Origin: an uncultured Methylophaga sp.
Lineage (GTDB): Bacteria; Pseudomonadota; Gammaproteobacteria; Nitrosococcales; Methylophagaceae
DNA: 15,232 nt
Reading direction: 5' to 3'
Assembly (NCBI GenBank): GCA_947631375.1
Contig: CANRLD010000020.1
Span: 1 to 15,232, forward strand
The notes under the pieces were generated by a model. It saw only the letters and a program-made list of their open reading frames with translations. It was not told the origin of the DNA and ran no database searches. The translations under genes and the position numbers were made by a program. Numbering within the stretch: position 1 is the stretch's first letter; each line of letters begins with the position of its first letter. Of the stretch, positions 8,063 through 15,070 are shown piece after piece.

Positions 8063-8356
8063 TTAACGCGGTAATTGAATGGCCGGTTTTTCAGCGGGGC
8101 GGTAAAAGCCGCCAATATGACCAATCACCATAATCAGATCAGCGCCGGTTTTGGTGGCAATCGTATCAAGCATCTGTTTGCGATCCGCTCGTTCCTGTCC
8201 GCTGACACGTACTTTAATGAGTTCGTGATGGTTCAGCGCATTATCGATTTCGCTCAGAACATTGTCGGTGAGGCCACTGTTACCTATTAATACCACGGGT
8301 TTAAGCGGGTGGGCTAACCCCTTAAGATATCGCCGCTGTTTGTCATTGACTGCCAT
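8063..8356 (-). CDS. yhbY: YhbY, CRS1/YhbY-domain RNA-binding protein
   Basis: This 97-residue protein is the full single-domain size of bacterial YhbY. It has the opening KQRRYLKGLAHPLKPVVLIGNSGLT (the GxxG-type loop GNSG at 25-28) and the late strand DLIMVIG followed by YRP (85-87). YhbY binds precursors of the large ribosomal subunit and is thought to help 50S assembly. In many gammaproteobacteria yhbY is beside rlmE-ftsH; here it is instead divergent from rlmKL, another 50S maturation gene. The ATG at 8356-8354 has only a distant AGGT upstream. It probably heads a transcript continuing into the nitroreductase and pentapeptide genes. Confidence 0.93.
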   Translation of the reverse strand: MAVNDKQRRYLKGLAHPLKPVVLIGNSGLTDNVLSEIDNALNHHELIKVRVSGQERADRKQMLDTIATKTGADLIMVIGHIGGFYRPAEKPAIQLPR

Positions 8357-8386
8357 GTAATGTGCTACCTGTATTAAAATGCTCGA

Positions 8387-8395
8387 ATTATATCA
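8387..8395 (-). promoter_or_regulatory. Extended -10 promoter of yhbY
   Basis: On the minus strand the sequence TGATATAAT is a perfect extended -10 element (TGnTATAAT), about 30 bp before the yhbY ATG. The -35 region is poor (TTGG-like at best), as is usual for extended -10 promoters. It overlaps the ribosome-binding site of the divergent rlmKL gene. Confidence 0.5.
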
Positions 8396-8398
8396 GGA
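8395..8398 (+). promoter_or_regulatory. Ribosome-binding site fixing the rlmKL start
   Basis: AGGA lies 7 bases before the ATG at 8406. The in-frame ATG at 8379 has no such site and would add nine residues (MLELYQDSF) not expected before the conserved KFTVTAPRG opening. Confidence 0.7.
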
Positions 8399-8405
8399 TA
8401 GTTTC

Positions 8406-10652
8406 ATGACCAAACATAAGTTCACTGTTACAGCACCGCGCGGCATGTTGCCGTTACTTGAAGACGAGTTCAGGCAGCTCGGTATCAAGCACTACAAAGT
8501 CGAGGTTGGCAGCATTCGTTTTACCGGCAGCCTCAAGGAAGCTTATCAGTTATGTCTCTGGTCACGCGTCGCGGTAAGAGTGTTGATGCCGATAACCCAT
8601 TTTCTGGCTGAAACAACAGAGCAGTTATATGACGGTATCAAGCATATTCCATGGGAAGATCATATTGACGCTGAAGATACAACCTTGGCCGTTGATTTCA
8701 ACAGTTTTCGTTCAAAGATTCATCACACCCAGTTTGGTGCACAAAAAGTAAAAGACGCGATCGTTGACAGGTTGCGGGAGCTTTCTGGCAGCCGCCCCTC
8801 GGTAGATTTGTATCAACCGGATCTGCGGGTGAATGTTTATCTCAAACATAATCAGGCAATTGTCAGCATCGATTTGTCTGGAGAAAGCCTGCATAAGCGA
8901 GGCTATCGGGTCAGCCAGACCAACGCGCCATTAAAGGAACATCTGGCAGCGGCTATTTTGCTCTCGGCCGAGTGGCCCAAACTGGCACGTGAAGGCTGGG
9001 CATTACTGGACCCGATGTGCGGTAGTGGCACCTTTTTAATTGAAGCCGCCATGATAGCGGCAGATATTGCGCCGGGACTGCAGCGCGATTATTTCGGCTT
9101 TCTCTATTGGAAGCAGCACGATAAAGCGGCCTGGCAACAACTCAAAGCCGATGCCGAAAGAAGGCGGTTGAGCGGACTGGCACGTTTGCCGGTTATTGTC
9201 GGTGGCGATCAGGATAAAACCGCTGTTGCCGCAGCACAGAGCAACATAGAAGCCGCGGGGTTGAATGACCGTATTCAGGTTATTCATCGTGATGTGCAGC
9301 AATGGTCTACTGTAGCGCAAACCTTGCCCGAAGCCGGCTTACTGGTATCGAATCCGCCTTACGGGCAACGCATTGGTGAAACGGCTGCATTACACGAAAT
9401 ATACGAAGATCTGGGTGATCTGGTGAATCAGCAGTTACCTGCCTGGCGAACGACGCTGATCACGGACAATGCGCAGTTAGGCAAGTTTACAGGCTTGACC
9501 TTGTTTGACAGCAAGCCGTTTGATAATGGTCCGATTGCCTGTGAAGTGCTGTCTTATCGGGCTCCAAAGCCGTTGCGTCGTGATGGCAAACCAGTGCAAC
9601 AGGAGAGCATGATCGCGGCATCGCCTTGGGATAATGCCCGAAAAACGGTCAGCAAAAAAACAGCCGCCACCAGTGATCCTTCACTGATAAGCGGCAGTAT
9701 GTCAGCACATGCCGAAATGTTTGCCAATCGATTGAAGAAAAATGCCCGCCATCTGGCCAAGTGGGCGCGTAAAAATCAGCTGCAATGCTATCGGGTTTAT
9801 GATGCAGACTTACCGGACTATGCCGTTGCTATCGATATCTACGGTGACTACGTTCATGTTCAGGAGTATGCGCCGCCAGCGAATATCGATCCGCTGAAAG
9901 CCAGTGAACGGCTGGATGAGGTGATGAAAGTTGTCCCTGCTGTTTTGGCGGTAGCAGCTGAAAATGTGGTACTGAAATTACGGCAGAAACAGCGTGGTAC
10001 CAATCAATATGAAGCCCAGGCAGCATTACGCCAACGATTTGAGGTTGAAGAAAACTCACTGCGTTTCTGGATAAATTTGACCGATTATCTGGATACCGGT
10101 TTATTTCTGGATCACCGGATTACCAGACAAATGTTGGCTGAAACAGCCCGCAACAAAACGTTTCTTAACTTGTTTGCCTACACCGGCAGTGCGACGGTCT
10201 ATGCGGCGGCAGGCGGTGCCAAGTCGACTACCACTGTCGATATGTCAAATACTTACCTGGGTTGGGCCAAGGACAATATGCAGCTTAACGGGTTTGTTGG
10301 TGAACAACACCGTTATATTCGGGCAGATATTCTTGCCTGGCTGGATGAACAAAGCACAGGGGATTTACGTTTTGACTTGATTTTTGTCGACCCGCCTACC
10401 TTTTCCAACTCAAATAAAATGGAAGGGGTGTTTGATATTCAACGTGATCACATCACGCTGCTGCAAAAGATTGCTGGTTTATTAACTGCGGAAGGGGAAA
10501 TATTCTTTTCTACCAACCGGCGTGATTTCAGGCTGGATACTGAAGCGTTAACCGGGTTACAGATAAAGGATATCAGCAAGGCGACGTTACCTGTTGATTT
10601 TGAACGTAATCCTAAAATTCACTATTGTTGGCGTATTCGAAAATCAGCGTAA
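8406..10652 (+). CDS. rlmL: Bifunctional 23S rRNA methyltransferase RlmKL (m2G2445 / m7G2069)
   Basis: This 748-residue protein is a fusion of two SAM-dependent rRNA methyltransferases; E. coli RlmL, about 700 residues, has the same layout. The N-terminal part opens KFTVTAPRGMLPLLEDE and includes a THUMP RNA-binding domain (about 45-155). The RlmL half has the SAM-binding DPMCGSGTF (202-210) and catalytic NPPYG (316-320). The RlmK half has NLFAYTGSATVYAA (from about 588) and FVDPPTFSNS (660-669). By homology it methylates 23S rRNA in unfolded large-subunit precursors. A linker at about 385-430, with runs such as KKTAATSDPS, accounts for part of the extra length. It is convergent with the ParA-like gene, leaving only 3 bp between the stops. 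Confidence 0.95.
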   Translation: MTKHKFTVTAPRGMLPLLEDEFRQLGIKHYKVEVGSIRFTGSLKEAYQLCLWSRVAVRVLMPITHFLAETTEQLYDGIKHIPWEDHIDAEDTTLAVDFNSFRSKIHHTQFGAQKVKDAIVDRLRELSGSRPSVDLYQPDLRVNVYLKHNQAIVSIDLSGESLHKRGYRVSQTNAPLKEHLAAAILLSAEWPKLAREGWALLDPMCGSGTFLIEAAMIAADIAPGLQRDYFGFLYWKQHDKAAWQQLKADAERRRLSGLARLPVIVGGDQDKTAVAAAQSNIEAAGLNDRIQVIHRDVQQWSTVAQTLPEAGLLVSNPPYGQRIGETAALHEIYEDLGDLVNQQLPAWRTTLITDNAQLGKFTGLTLFDSKPFDNGPIACEVLSYRAPKPLRRDGKPVQQESMIAASPWDNARKTVSKKTAATSDPSLISGSMSAHAEMFANRLKKNARHLAKWARKNQLQCYRVYDADLPDYAVAIDIYGDYVHVQEYAPPANIDPLKASERLDEVMKVVPAVLAVAAENVVLKLRQKQRGTNQYEAQAALRQRFEVEENSLRFWINLTDYLDTGLFLDHRITRQMLAETARNKTFLNLFAYTGSATVYAAAGGAKSTTTVDMSNTYLGWAKDNMQLNGFVGEQHRYIRADILAWLDEQSTGDLRFDLIFVDPPTFSNSNKMEGVFDIQRDHITLLQKIAGLLTAEGEIFFSTNRRDFRLDTEALTGLQIKDISKATLPVDFERNPKIHYCWRIRKSA

Positions 10653-10655
10653 CGG

Positions 10656-10672
10656 TTAAAGCGTGGCTTTAA
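10656..10672. repeat. Perfect inverted repeat at the rlmKL/parA-like convergent stops
   Basis: TTAAAGC-GTG-GCTTTAA is a perfect 7-bp inverted repeat with a 3-base loop. It starts at the stop codon of the minus-strand ParA-like gene, 3 bp after the rlmKL stop. The stem is AT-rich with two GC pairs and lacks a clear U-run, so it is a weak candidate for a shared terminator. Confidence 0.3.
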
Positions 10673-11396
10673 TTTCCTGCCAGAGTGCTTCATAGGCTTT
10701 ATTAACGGGAGAGCTACTGGCAAATTCAGCCAATGGTGCTCTTGCCAGCCCCATTTTTTCGACAACAGCCGCGTAGGGGATAACGGTTTTTAAACCGTGC
10801 CTCAGCATTTTGGGGGGGTGCGACAACATTATTCGATGCAAGCTGCGGCGACGATCAGCCATGGTGAAAAAGCCGTGCAAACGCTTGGCCTTAAGATCGT
10901 TTTCTTTAAAAAAGTCGCGGGTTTGCTCGAATGTTCGCAGTGATAAATGGCTGGGAATGATGGGGATATAAATGGCTTCTGCAGCGGCAAAAACTTGCTC
11001 GCTGAGCAGGGAGAAGCTGGGTGGACAATCAAGAATAATTAATGAGTAGTGTTCACTGAAGGGAGCAAGCAACCTAGCCAGCTGATCGTCGCCGCTATCG
11101 GCTCTGGCCAGTTCCAGATCCAGTTGCCGAAATGAAAAATCGGCCGGAATGATATCCAGCAGCGGATAATCGGTATGTCTTACCAGTTCACCAATGGCCG
11201 TTTTTCCCGACAGCAACTTACGTGGCCCGGCCTTGTTTTTATTTTTACATTGCAGCAGCCAGCTGGCCGCTCCCTGGGGATCAAGATCCCATAGCAGGGT
11301 GGGCAGCCCTTGATTTGCCGCTTGCCAGGCGATATTAACCGCTGAAGTGGTTTTGCCAACACCGCCTTTTAGATTAAAAAACGCAATGATGTTCAT
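10656..11396 (-). CDS. Orphan ParA-family ATPase encoded with ppk1
   Basis: This 246-residue protein is a ParA/MinD-superfamily ATPase. It has the deviant Walker A KGGVGKTT (residues 10-17; signature K10, P-loop K15), a Walker A' region LLWDLDPQG (34-42) and a Walker B-like LILDCPPS (119-126). A basic patch lies at about 182-203 (RRRSLHR, then HPPKMLRHGLK), which in this family could contact DNA. ParA proteins dimerise on the nucleoid with ATP and position chromosomes, plasmids or protein cargo. No ParB-like partner is present. I chose the ATG at 11396-11394, 4 bp after the ppk1 stop: the ParA fold starts there with MNIIAFFNLKGG. The longer frame to 11492 runs into ppk1 and its first 32 residues look like noise. 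Co-transcription with ppk1 is nearly certain; a role in polyphosphate granule placement is inferred. Confidence 0.9.
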   Translation of the reverse strand: MNIIAFFNLKGGVGKTTSAVNIAWQAANQGLPTLLWDLDPQGAASWLLQCKNKNKAGPRKLLSGKTAIGELVRHTDYPLLDIIPADFSFRQLDLELARADSGDDQLARLLAPFSEHYSLIILDCPPSFSLLSEQVFAAAEAIYIPIIPSHLSLRTFEQTRDFFKENDLKAKRLHGFFTMADRRRSLHRIMLSHPPKMLRHGLKTVIPYAAVVEKMGLARAPLAEFASSSPVNKAYEALWQEIKATL

Positions 11397-11400
11397 TGTT

Positions 11401-13491
11401 TTAATAAGTTCTTGCCAATTGCTCCAGCAGCGTCGTTTGCGCACTGATCGGTGTTGCATTTTCTGCACGCTCTGCACGTTGGTAACGGCCATCAGCGGAT
11501 AAAATCCAGGCTTGCGTATTATCTTGCAGATATATATTCAGATCAGAAATAATACGCTTTTGCAGGCGTTTTGACTCAATGGGGAAACTGACTTCTACCC
11601 GGCGTAACAGGTTACGCTTCATCAGATCCGCGCTGCTGGCCCAGACCTCGACGTCACCATTATTTTCAAAATAAAACACTCGGGTGTGCTCCAGAAAACG
11701 GCCGATAATGCCCCTGACCTGTATATTTTCAGAAATGCCTTCAACCCCTGGCTTTAGCGTACAAATACCCCGGACAATCAGGTCAACCTTCACTCCCGCG
11801 ATAGAAGCGCGATACAAGGCCTGAATCATTTCCTCTTCAACAACGGCGTTTACCTTGATAATGATATGTGCCTTATTACCGGCCTGCGCATGAGCTATTT
11901 CCCGATCAATTTTATCCAGCAATCCCTGATGCAAATCAAACGGGGCATGCATCAATTTATGCATTTTGGGAATTTTGCCCAGGCTGGTGAGCTGGATAAA
12001 CAGATTGTTCACATCTTCGGCTATCTGTTTGTTGGAGGTTAACAGGCCGTAATCCGTATAAACGCGCGATGTGCTGCGGTGATAGTTACCCGTTCCAAGG
12101 TGAATATAACGACGTAACCGGTTATTTTCACGGCGCAGGATCAGCAGCATTTTGGCATGGGTTTTATAGCCGACAATGCCATACACGACATGCGCACCTG
12201 CCTGCTGCAGTTTGGTGGCCAGCGCGACGTTGGCTTCTTCATCAAACCGTGCCCGGAGTTCAATAACCACAGTGACTTCCTTACCGGCATGGGCAGCAGC
12301 AACCAGCGCGTCAACAATGGGAGAAACAGCACCGGTACGATACAAGGTTTGTTTGATAGCCAGCACATTGCTATCCATTGCTGCCTGTTTCAGTAAATCA
12401 ATGATCGGCGTAAAGGATTGATACGGGTGGTGCAGTAACACATCCTGTTGTTTCAGCAAGGCAAAAATATCAGTATCTGCCGTCAAACCATCGGGGCGAC
12501 CCTGGGTAAAGGGTTTGAATTTCAAATCCGAGCGTTCCACTACGGAATGCAATGCCTGCAACCGACTCAGGTTGACCGGACCATTTACCATATAGACGTT
12601 TTCCTGCTGCATGGCGCATTGGTCACGCAGAAACTCCACCATCTCTTCAGGGCAGTTGTGGGCAATTTCCAGACGTACTTCGTCACCGTAGTTACGGTGT
12701 CTTAACTCATCGGCAATGGTGGCCAGTAAATCACTGGTTTCTTCAGTATCAATTGCCAGATCACTGTTACGAGTAACGCGAAATTGATAGCAGCCTTTCA
12801 CATTCATGCCAAAAAACAAATCATCAGCAAAGGCATGAACAATCGAAGATAAAAAGACAAAATGATATTGTCCCGGCTCACACAATTCGTCTGGCAGCCT
12901 GATAACCCGTGGCAAGGCGCGTGGTGCCTGTAAAATGGCGTAACCAAGCGTACGGCCAAAGGCATCCTTGCCATCCAGGGAGACGATAAAGTTCAAGCTT
13001 TTATTCAGTAATCTGGGGAAGGGGTGCGATGAATCCAGTCCGATGGGGCTAAGGATTGGCTGAATTTCATCACGAAAATACTGTTCGAGCCAGGCGCTGT
13101 GATCGGCATTCCACATCGGCCGAGGCAGCACTTTAATGCCTTGCTCATCCAGTAAAGGCAGTAGCGAATTATTGAGAACATTATATTGTTCTTCAACCAG
13201 TTCGTGAGCGCGAACGCTGATCAGCTTCAACACTTCCTGTGCACTGATTTGATCGGCTTCCAGGTAGGGATCGCCAATTTCAATTTGCTGAATTAGCCCC
13301 GCGACCCGAACTTCAAAAAACTCATCCAGATTGGTGCTGGAAATACACAGGTAATTCAACCGCTCCAGCAGCGGAACTGCGGGATCAAGCGCCTGCTGCA
13401 AGACGCGCCAGTTAAACTCCAGCAAACTCAGCTCACGATTCAGATATAGATCAGCACTATGTAAATTAGGTTGTGTGTCCATGTTTTCCAT
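11401..13491 (-). CDS. ppk1: Polyphosphate kinase 1
   Basis: This 696-residue enzyme has the normal PPK1 length. It transfers the terminal phosphate of ATP to growing inorganic polyphosphate, reversibly. The N-terminal domain opens LYLNRELSLLEFNWRVL (16-32) with TNLDEFFEVRVAG (53-65). Catalytic histidines fit: H445 in GYKTHAKM and H602 in EHTRVFYF are 157 residues apart, the same spacing as E. coli H435 and H592. Substrate-binding segments include KQTLYRTG (380-387), ELRARFDEEAN (411-421) and RYIHLGTGNYH (461-471). Two ATGs (13491 and 13482) are possible; the second has a GGA 4 bases upstream, so the first three residues are uncertain. It is followed by the ParA-like gene and preceded by a Pho box. 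The usual partner ppx is not in view. Confidence 0.96.
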   Translation of the reverse strand: MENMDTQPNLHSADLYLNRELSLLEFNWRVLQQALDPAVPLLERLNYLCISSTNLDEFFEVRVAGLIQQIEIGDPYLEADQISAQEVLKLISVRAHELVEEQYNVLNNSLLPLLDEQGIKVLPRPMWNADHSAWLEQYFRDEIQPILSPIGLDSSHPFPRLLNKSLNFIVSLDGKDAFGRTLGYAILQAPRALPRVIRLPDELCEPGQYHFVFLSSIVHAFADDLFFGMNVKGCYQFRVTRNSDLAIDTEETSDLLATIADELRHRNYGDEVRLEIAHNCPEEMVEFLRDQCAMQQENVYMVNGPVNLSRLQALHSVVERSDLKFKPFTQGRPDGLTADTDIFALLKQQDVLLHHPYQSFTPIIDLLKQAAMDSNVLAIKQTLYRTGAVSPIVDALVAAAHAGKEVTVVIELRARFDEEANVALATKLQQAGAHVVYGIVGYKTHAKMLLILRRENNRLRRYIHLGTGNYHRSTSRVYTDYGLLTSNKQIAEDVNNLFIQLTSLGKIPKMHKLMHAPFDLHQGLLDKIDREIAHAQAGNKAHIIIKVNAVVEEEMIQALYRASIAGVKVDLIVRGICTLKPGVEGISENIQVRGIIGRFLEHTRVFYFENNGDVEVWASSADLMKRNLLRRVEVSFPIESKRLQKRIISDLNIYLQDNTQAWILSADGRYQRAERAENATPISAQTTLLEQLARTY

Positions 13492-13578
13492 CGATTCAGG
13501 TTAATGACAACTAAGCTTAGGCATATTTGACATTATTTGCGAGAGGGGTAGCAGCAGTGGATTGCACATCAGTCAGCT

Positions 13579-13612
13579 AACGTAGAGCGCTTTGATGACA
13601 GATTGATGACAA
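13579..13612 (-). promoter_or_regulatory. Pho box (PhoB site) and promoter of ppk1
   Basis: Positions 13612-13594 on the minus strand read TTGTCATCAATCTGTCATC: two direct copies of TGTCATC, 11 bp apart, closely matching the PhoB consensus CTGTCAT-N4-CTGTCAT. A weak -10 candidate, TACGTT (13584-13579), follows after 9 bp, the spacing expected where PhoB replaces the -35 contact. The site lies just after the stop of the DUF6231-like gene and about 100 bp before the ppk1 start. It predicts induction of ppk1 and the ParA-like gene on phosphate starvation. The rest of this 122-bp gap shows only a degenerate half-site (TTGTCAT at 13510-13504). Confidence 0.72.
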
Positions 13613-13613
13613 C

Positions 13614-14093
13614 TTACCAGCGATATTTGTCATAGTTTTCCGGGTTGGCCCAAAATCGGCTGTTGAGCCAGTCGTGTTTTGGCTGATAATTTTCAATGGT
13701 ATAGCTGAAAACCTGCAATCCATCAGCACTCCCGGCGATATGCTGCAGTCCCATCGCCAGATAATCACAAAACAGCCAGCCTTGCCGTTGCGCTTGCGCA
13801 GGATCAGTGATCAAAATAATGTGCGGTGCATATAAATTGCGTAAATAACCCAACCATTGTTGCCCGTTTTTCAGCGGCAGAGATTCGGTTAAATCACTGA
13901 TCACCGCCAAATCAACGCGCTTGAGATGGTGAAATTGTGATTGGCTAAATGGTGTTGTCAGCGTTTGCAATCTGGTATCTTGGCTGCCATTCACATATCG
14001 CGCTGCTATTTCGCCTGCAATCAGGACGGATTGCGGCTTACATTGCAGTATCAGCGTGCTGAGTAGCGAAGATAATAAAACTGACTGATTCAT
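13614..14093 (-). CDS. DUF6231-like conserved hypothetical protein
   Basis: This 159-residue protein has no known function. The sequence suggests an alpha/beta Rossmann-like fold: an opening helix, strand SVLIAGE (22-28), strand VDLAVISDLTE (60-70), helix LGYLRNL, strand HIILITD (91-97), and a conserved-looking tail DWLNSRFWANPENYDKYRW at 141-159. From memory the pattern resembles the DUF6231 family of gammaproteobacteria, with moderate confidence. No catalytic motif or membrane segment is apparent. I chose the ATG at 14093-14091, because the 14 residues upstream in the longer frame (to 14135) are antisense to ycgN coding sequence and cysteine-rich. Its ATG shares two bases with that of ycgN. 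No good Shine-Dalgarno is visible. Confidence 0.68.
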   Translation of the reverse strand: MNQSVLLSSLLSTLILQCKPQSVLIAGEIAARYVNGSQDTRLQTLTTPFSQSQFHHLKRVDLAVISDLTESLPLKNGQQWLGYLRNLYAPHIILITDPAQAQRQGWLFCDYLAMGLQHIAGSADGLQVFSYTIENYQPKHDWLNSRFWANPENYDKYRW

Positions 14094-14565
14094 GACCAAG
14101 CAGCATAAAACATCTACTGAATTCTGGAAACACAAACGACTCGGCCAGATGACACATTCCGAATGGGAAAGTCTGTGCGATGGCTGTGGCCGTTGCTGCC
14201 TGCATAAACTGGAAGATGAGAGTGATGATCGTATGTATTACACCCGGGTGGCCTGCAAGCTGCTCGATATCTCCAGCTGTCGTTGTAAAGATTATACAAA
14301 TCGGCAACAAACCGTACCCGGCTGCCTGCAACTGAGTGTCGAACAGGCGCATTATTTTGACTGGTTACCGGATACCTGCGCCTACCGCCTGTTGGCCGAA
14401 GGCGAACCGCTGCCAGCGTGGCATCCTTTGGTGAGCGGTGATCCCAAAACAGTGATTGAGGCAGGTGTTTCGGTGCGAGACATTGCGATTACTGAAAACG
14501 ATGAGCTGGATCTGACAGAAGAAGTGATTATGTTGCAACCACCCGTCTACCCGTATGACACCTGA
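14092..14565 (+). CDS. ycgN: YcgN/UPF0260 (YkgJ-family) cysteine-cluster protein
   Basis: This 157-residue protein closely follows E. coli YcgN along its length: EWESLCDGCGRCCLHKLED (24-42), VACKLLD (53-59), CxC at 63-65, C78, WLPDTCAYRLLAEGEPLPAWHPL (91-113) and VSVRDIAI (127-133). The nine cysteines (29, 32, 35, 36, 55, 63, 65, 78, 96) fit the Cys-rich YkgJ family, thought to bind zinc or an iron-sulphur cluster; the biochemical role is not established. The start at 14092 gives the expected short lead before FWKHK. Its ATG overlaps the divergent DUF6231-like start. Its 3' end overlaps the next gene by 11 bp, implying translational coupling. Confidence 0.92.
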   Translation: MTKQHKTSTEFWKHKRLGQMTHSEWESLCDGCGRCCLHKLEDESDDRMYYTRVACKLLDISSCRCKDYTNRQQTVPGCLQLSVEQAHYFDWLPDTCAYRLLAEGEPLPAWHPLVSGDPKTVIEAGVSVRDIAITENDELDLTEEVIMLQPPVYPYDT

Positions 14566-14992
14566 GCAAAGCCGCGAATTTACTGCTCGACTTGAACAGG
14601 CCGCCATTGCCTTGCTGGAGATGGAAATTTATCGTAAGCCGGATGATCTTGCGCGGCGCTTTGGTTTACCGTTGCCCGTCGTACGTTACTGGTGGCGGCA
14701 AACTGATGAAAAAACACATCCCGTTGATCAGAACAGCTTGTCGCCAAGGGAAGGAAAAGTTATCCGTAAAGCCACACAAACACTGGAAGGCTGGGAAAAG
14801 GTAAAACGTTATCGTCCGCCATGTGGCGCCCGGTTACCGGGTGGTAAAAAATGTAAACGCTCTGTGGCAATTCGTCAGCCCGAAGGCTGGTCGCTTGGTG
14901 CGCTGGCCGATCGCTGTCGTTTACACGGTGGTCACAGTAAGCGCGTACGTCGATTGCCGACAGGAGAGGATGAGCAAGAAACACCAACGTGA
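14555..14992 (+). CDS. Small HTH-like protein with C-terminal Cys/His (HGGHS) motif
   Basis: This 145-residue cytoplasmic protein has unknown function. Residues about 29-47 (PDDLARRFGLPLPVVRYWW) look like a helix-turn-helix. A basic linker follows (about 64-87). The C-terminal part (90-133) has C90-GARLPGGKK-C100 and, 20 residues on, C121-RL-H124-GGHS, with many Arg/Lys around, suggesting a small zinc-binding nucleic-acid domain. This recalls the C-G-A-x-T...C...RCRxHGGxS motif of many phage and proteobacterial hypothetical proteins. The start overlaps the ycgN stop by 11 bp (ATGACACCTGA), so expression is likely coupled to ycgN. A DNA- or RNA-binding role is inferred from fold appearance and charge only. 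Confidence 0.78.
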   Translation: MTPEQSREFTARLEQAAIALLEMEIYRKPDDLARRFGLPLPVVRYWWRQTDEKTHPVDQNSLSPREGKVIRKATQTLEGWEKVKRYRPPCGARLPGGKKCKRSVAIRQPEGWSLGALADRCRLHGGHSKRVRRLPTGEDEQETPT

Positions 14993-15015
14993 ACCATCAC
15001 CATGAAATTGCCACA

Positions 15016-15043
15016 TTGAATCAGGCAAAATGGTTACCATATT
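15016..15043 (+). promoter_or_regulatory. Possible promoter of the M18 aminopeptidase gene
   Basis: TTGAAT (15016-15021), 16 bp, then CATATT (15038-15043): four of six matches in each box, 27 bp before the ATG in the 78-bp gap. This is suggestive only. Confidence 0.25.
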
Positions 15044-15070
15044 GTGCAGTAACAAACTCCGGAATGCTCC

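Noticed and set aside
8379..8405. Upstream in-frame ATG for rlmKL
   Set aside because: No ribosome-binding site, while the ATG at 8406 has AGGA at 7 bases; the conserved protein start fits the downstream ATG.
10656..11396. ParA-like gene as a sign of an integrated plasmid
   Set aside because: There is no ParB, replication, conjugation or integrase gene nearby, and it is embedded behind the chromosomal ppk1.
11397..11492. Longer open frame of the ParA-like gene adding 32 N-terminal residues
   Set aside because: It overlaps the 3' end of ppk1 and the added residues do not fit the ParA fold, which begins at MNIIAFFNLKGG right after the ppk1 stop.
14094..14135. Longer frame of the DUF6231-like gene
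   Set aside because: The extra 14 residues are antisense to well-conserved ycgN codons and do not resemble the rest of the protein.
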